A DNA stretch of 24,609 nucleotides from an uncultured Oscillospiraceae bacterium (GTDB lineage Bacteria; Bacillota; Clostridia; Oscillospirales; Oscillospiraceae). Every line of letters starts with the position of its first letter. Position 1 is the stretch's first letter. Both the position numbers and the translations under genes were made by a program. Of this stretch, positions 23,924 through 24,609 are shown one piece after another. The DNA is taken from assembly GCA_934567355.1 (NCBI GenBank), contig CAKTJC010000038.1, forward strand, positions 1 to 24,609, in the 5' to 3' direction. The notes beneath the pieces were generated by a model. The model was not told the origin of the DNA and ran no database searches. It saw nothing but the letters and a program-made list of their open reading frames with translations.

Positions 23924-24538
23924 ATGGCACTTACCAGGAAGATGCTGAAAGCAATGGGCATCGAGGACGAGAAAATTGACCAGATCATTGATGCACACAC
24001 CGAGACGGTGGAGGGGCTGAAAGACCAGGTCAGCACGTACAAGGCCGACGCGGAGAAGCTGCCCGGCGTCCAGAGGGAGTTGGACGACCTGAAAAAGGAG
24101 GGCGCAGACGGCGGGTACAAGGCCAAGTACGAGAAGGAGCACAAGGACTTTGCCGATTACAAGGCGGGCATTGCGGCGAAGGAGAGCGCAGCGGCCAAGG
24201 AAAAGGCGGCGCGGGCTTACTTTGCGGGCAAGGGTATCCCGGATGGCAGCATGGCAATGGCGATCCGGGGGGCAAAGACGGAAATTGATGGGCTGGAGCT
24301 GGACGGCGAGAAGATCAAGGACGCCGCCGCGCTGGATCGTCTGCTTGCCGGGGACTACAAGGGTCTGATCGGCAAGCAGACCAAGCAGGGCACCGACACC
24401 CAGACGCCGCCCGACACCACCGGCGGGGCAAAAAGCCGAGCCGAAATCTACAAAAAGGACGACAAAGGCCGGTACATCCTGTCCACCGCCGAGCGGCAGG
24501 CAGCGCTTGCGGAAAGCAAGGCAAGCGAAAATAACTAA
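23924..24538 (+). CDS. Phage scaffolding protein (gp20-like)
   Basis: A 204-residue highly charged protein, predicted to be largely coiled coil over residues ~25-105 (DQIIDAHTETVEGLKDQVST, DDLKKEG, KYEKEHKDFADYK), with the YFAGKGIPDGSMAMAIRG motif and a disordered Gly/Thr/Lys tail. This is the pattern of phage minor structural gp20/scaffold proteins (Pfam Phage_GP20), which guide capsid assembly and are lost from the mature head. AAAAGGAG precedes the ATG. The major capsid gene would be expected next but a large inverted repeat begins instead at the window edge. Confidence 0.88.
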   Translation: MALTRKMLKAMGIEDEKIDQIIDAHTETVEGLKDQVSTYKADAEKLPGVQRELDDLKKEGADGGYKAKYEKEHKDFADYKAGIAAKESAAAKEKAARAYFAGKGIPDGSMAMAIRGAKTEIDGLELDGEKIKDAAALDRLLAGDYKGLIGKQTKQGTDTQTPPDTTGGAKSRAEIYKKDDKGRYILSTAERQAALAESKASENN

Positions 24539-24556
24539 GGAACCTCTGAATAAATA

Positions 24557-24609
24557 GCCCAATATTCTGCTATTCTTTCTATTTTAGAAATTTTTGCAGA
24601 ATACTGGGC
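24557..24609. repeat. Large inverted repeat at the window edge
   Basis: GCCCAATATTCTGC (24557-24570) and GCAGAATACTGGGC (24596-24609) are complementary at 13 of 14 positions. An inner TTTCTA/TAGAAA pair sits between them. It begins 18 bases after the scaffold stop. It may be a terminator-like structure or the end of an insertion element; the window ends before this can be decided. Confidence 0.6.

Overview
The window looks like chromosomal DNA of a gut-type member of the Clostridia (Bacillota), probably an Oscillospirales/Ruminococcaceae relative. This is inferred from moderately high GC, strong AGGAGG-type ribosome binding sites, consensus sigma-A promoters, intrinsic terminators, CCA-encoding tRNAs, and gene families typical of gut Clostridia (DUF2264, GH88, no-loop-type GH2 beta-glucuronidase, VTC/DUF4956/CotH). 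No rRNA or species marker is present, so the exact taxon is not claimed.

Layout, left to right. (1) 1-887: the 3' part of a small-molecule kinase of the aminoglycoside phosphotransferase/N-acetylhexosamine kinase type, closed by a terminator. (2) 931-4633: a promoter and a tightly coupled three-gene operon (GT4 glycosyltransferase, GT2 glycosyltransferase, Wzx-like flippase) for building and exporting a surface glycan. (3) 4666-4829: a tRNA-Leu(GAG) unit with perfect consensus promoter and terminator. (4) 4913-6425: a DUF1963 (YwqG-like) protein and a small membrane protein; a bidirectional terminator separates them from a convergent DUF2079 membrane protein (minus strand, to 8371). (5) 8497-11991: an operon for a VTC-type polyphosphate polymerase, a DUF4956 membrane protein and a surface CotH-type kinase, preceded by two TTCAGC boxes 11 bp apart. 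(6) 12087-14805: gdhA with its own promoter and a dyad, then trmO and a GNAT acetyltransferase. (7) 14826-15009: a tRNA-Ser(GCT) unit on the minus strand.

(8) 15288-22197, minus strand: a carbohydrate utilisation operon read right to left: ABC sugar-binding protein, two permeases, GH88 unsaturated glucuronyl hydrolase, DUF2264 protein, GH2 beta-glucuronidase. Together these would import and cleave uronic-acid-containing oligosaccharides such as glycosaminoglycan fragments. The operon is visibly damaged: the binding protein has lost its 5' half, the first permease has a one-base shift in a G7 tract, and the DUF2264 and glucuronidase genes have been joined out of frame with loss of DNA between them. 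A possible AraC-type regulator remnant follows.

(9) 22205-24609, plus strand: phage structural genes abutting the broken binding-protein gene: the C-terminal part of a minor head protein carrying a DUF6883 domain, an overlapping DUF4926-like gene (a possible toxin-immunity style pair), an HK97 gp10-like protein with a TTG start, a small autonomous ORF surrounded by strong hairpins, and a gp20-like scaffolding protein. The window ends inside a large inverted repeat.

Two themes deserve attention: the virion-protein DUF6883/DUF4926 module, and the concentration of breaks and homopolymer-associated frameshifts between 15 and 24 kb, which could be real decay or assembly/sequencing error.
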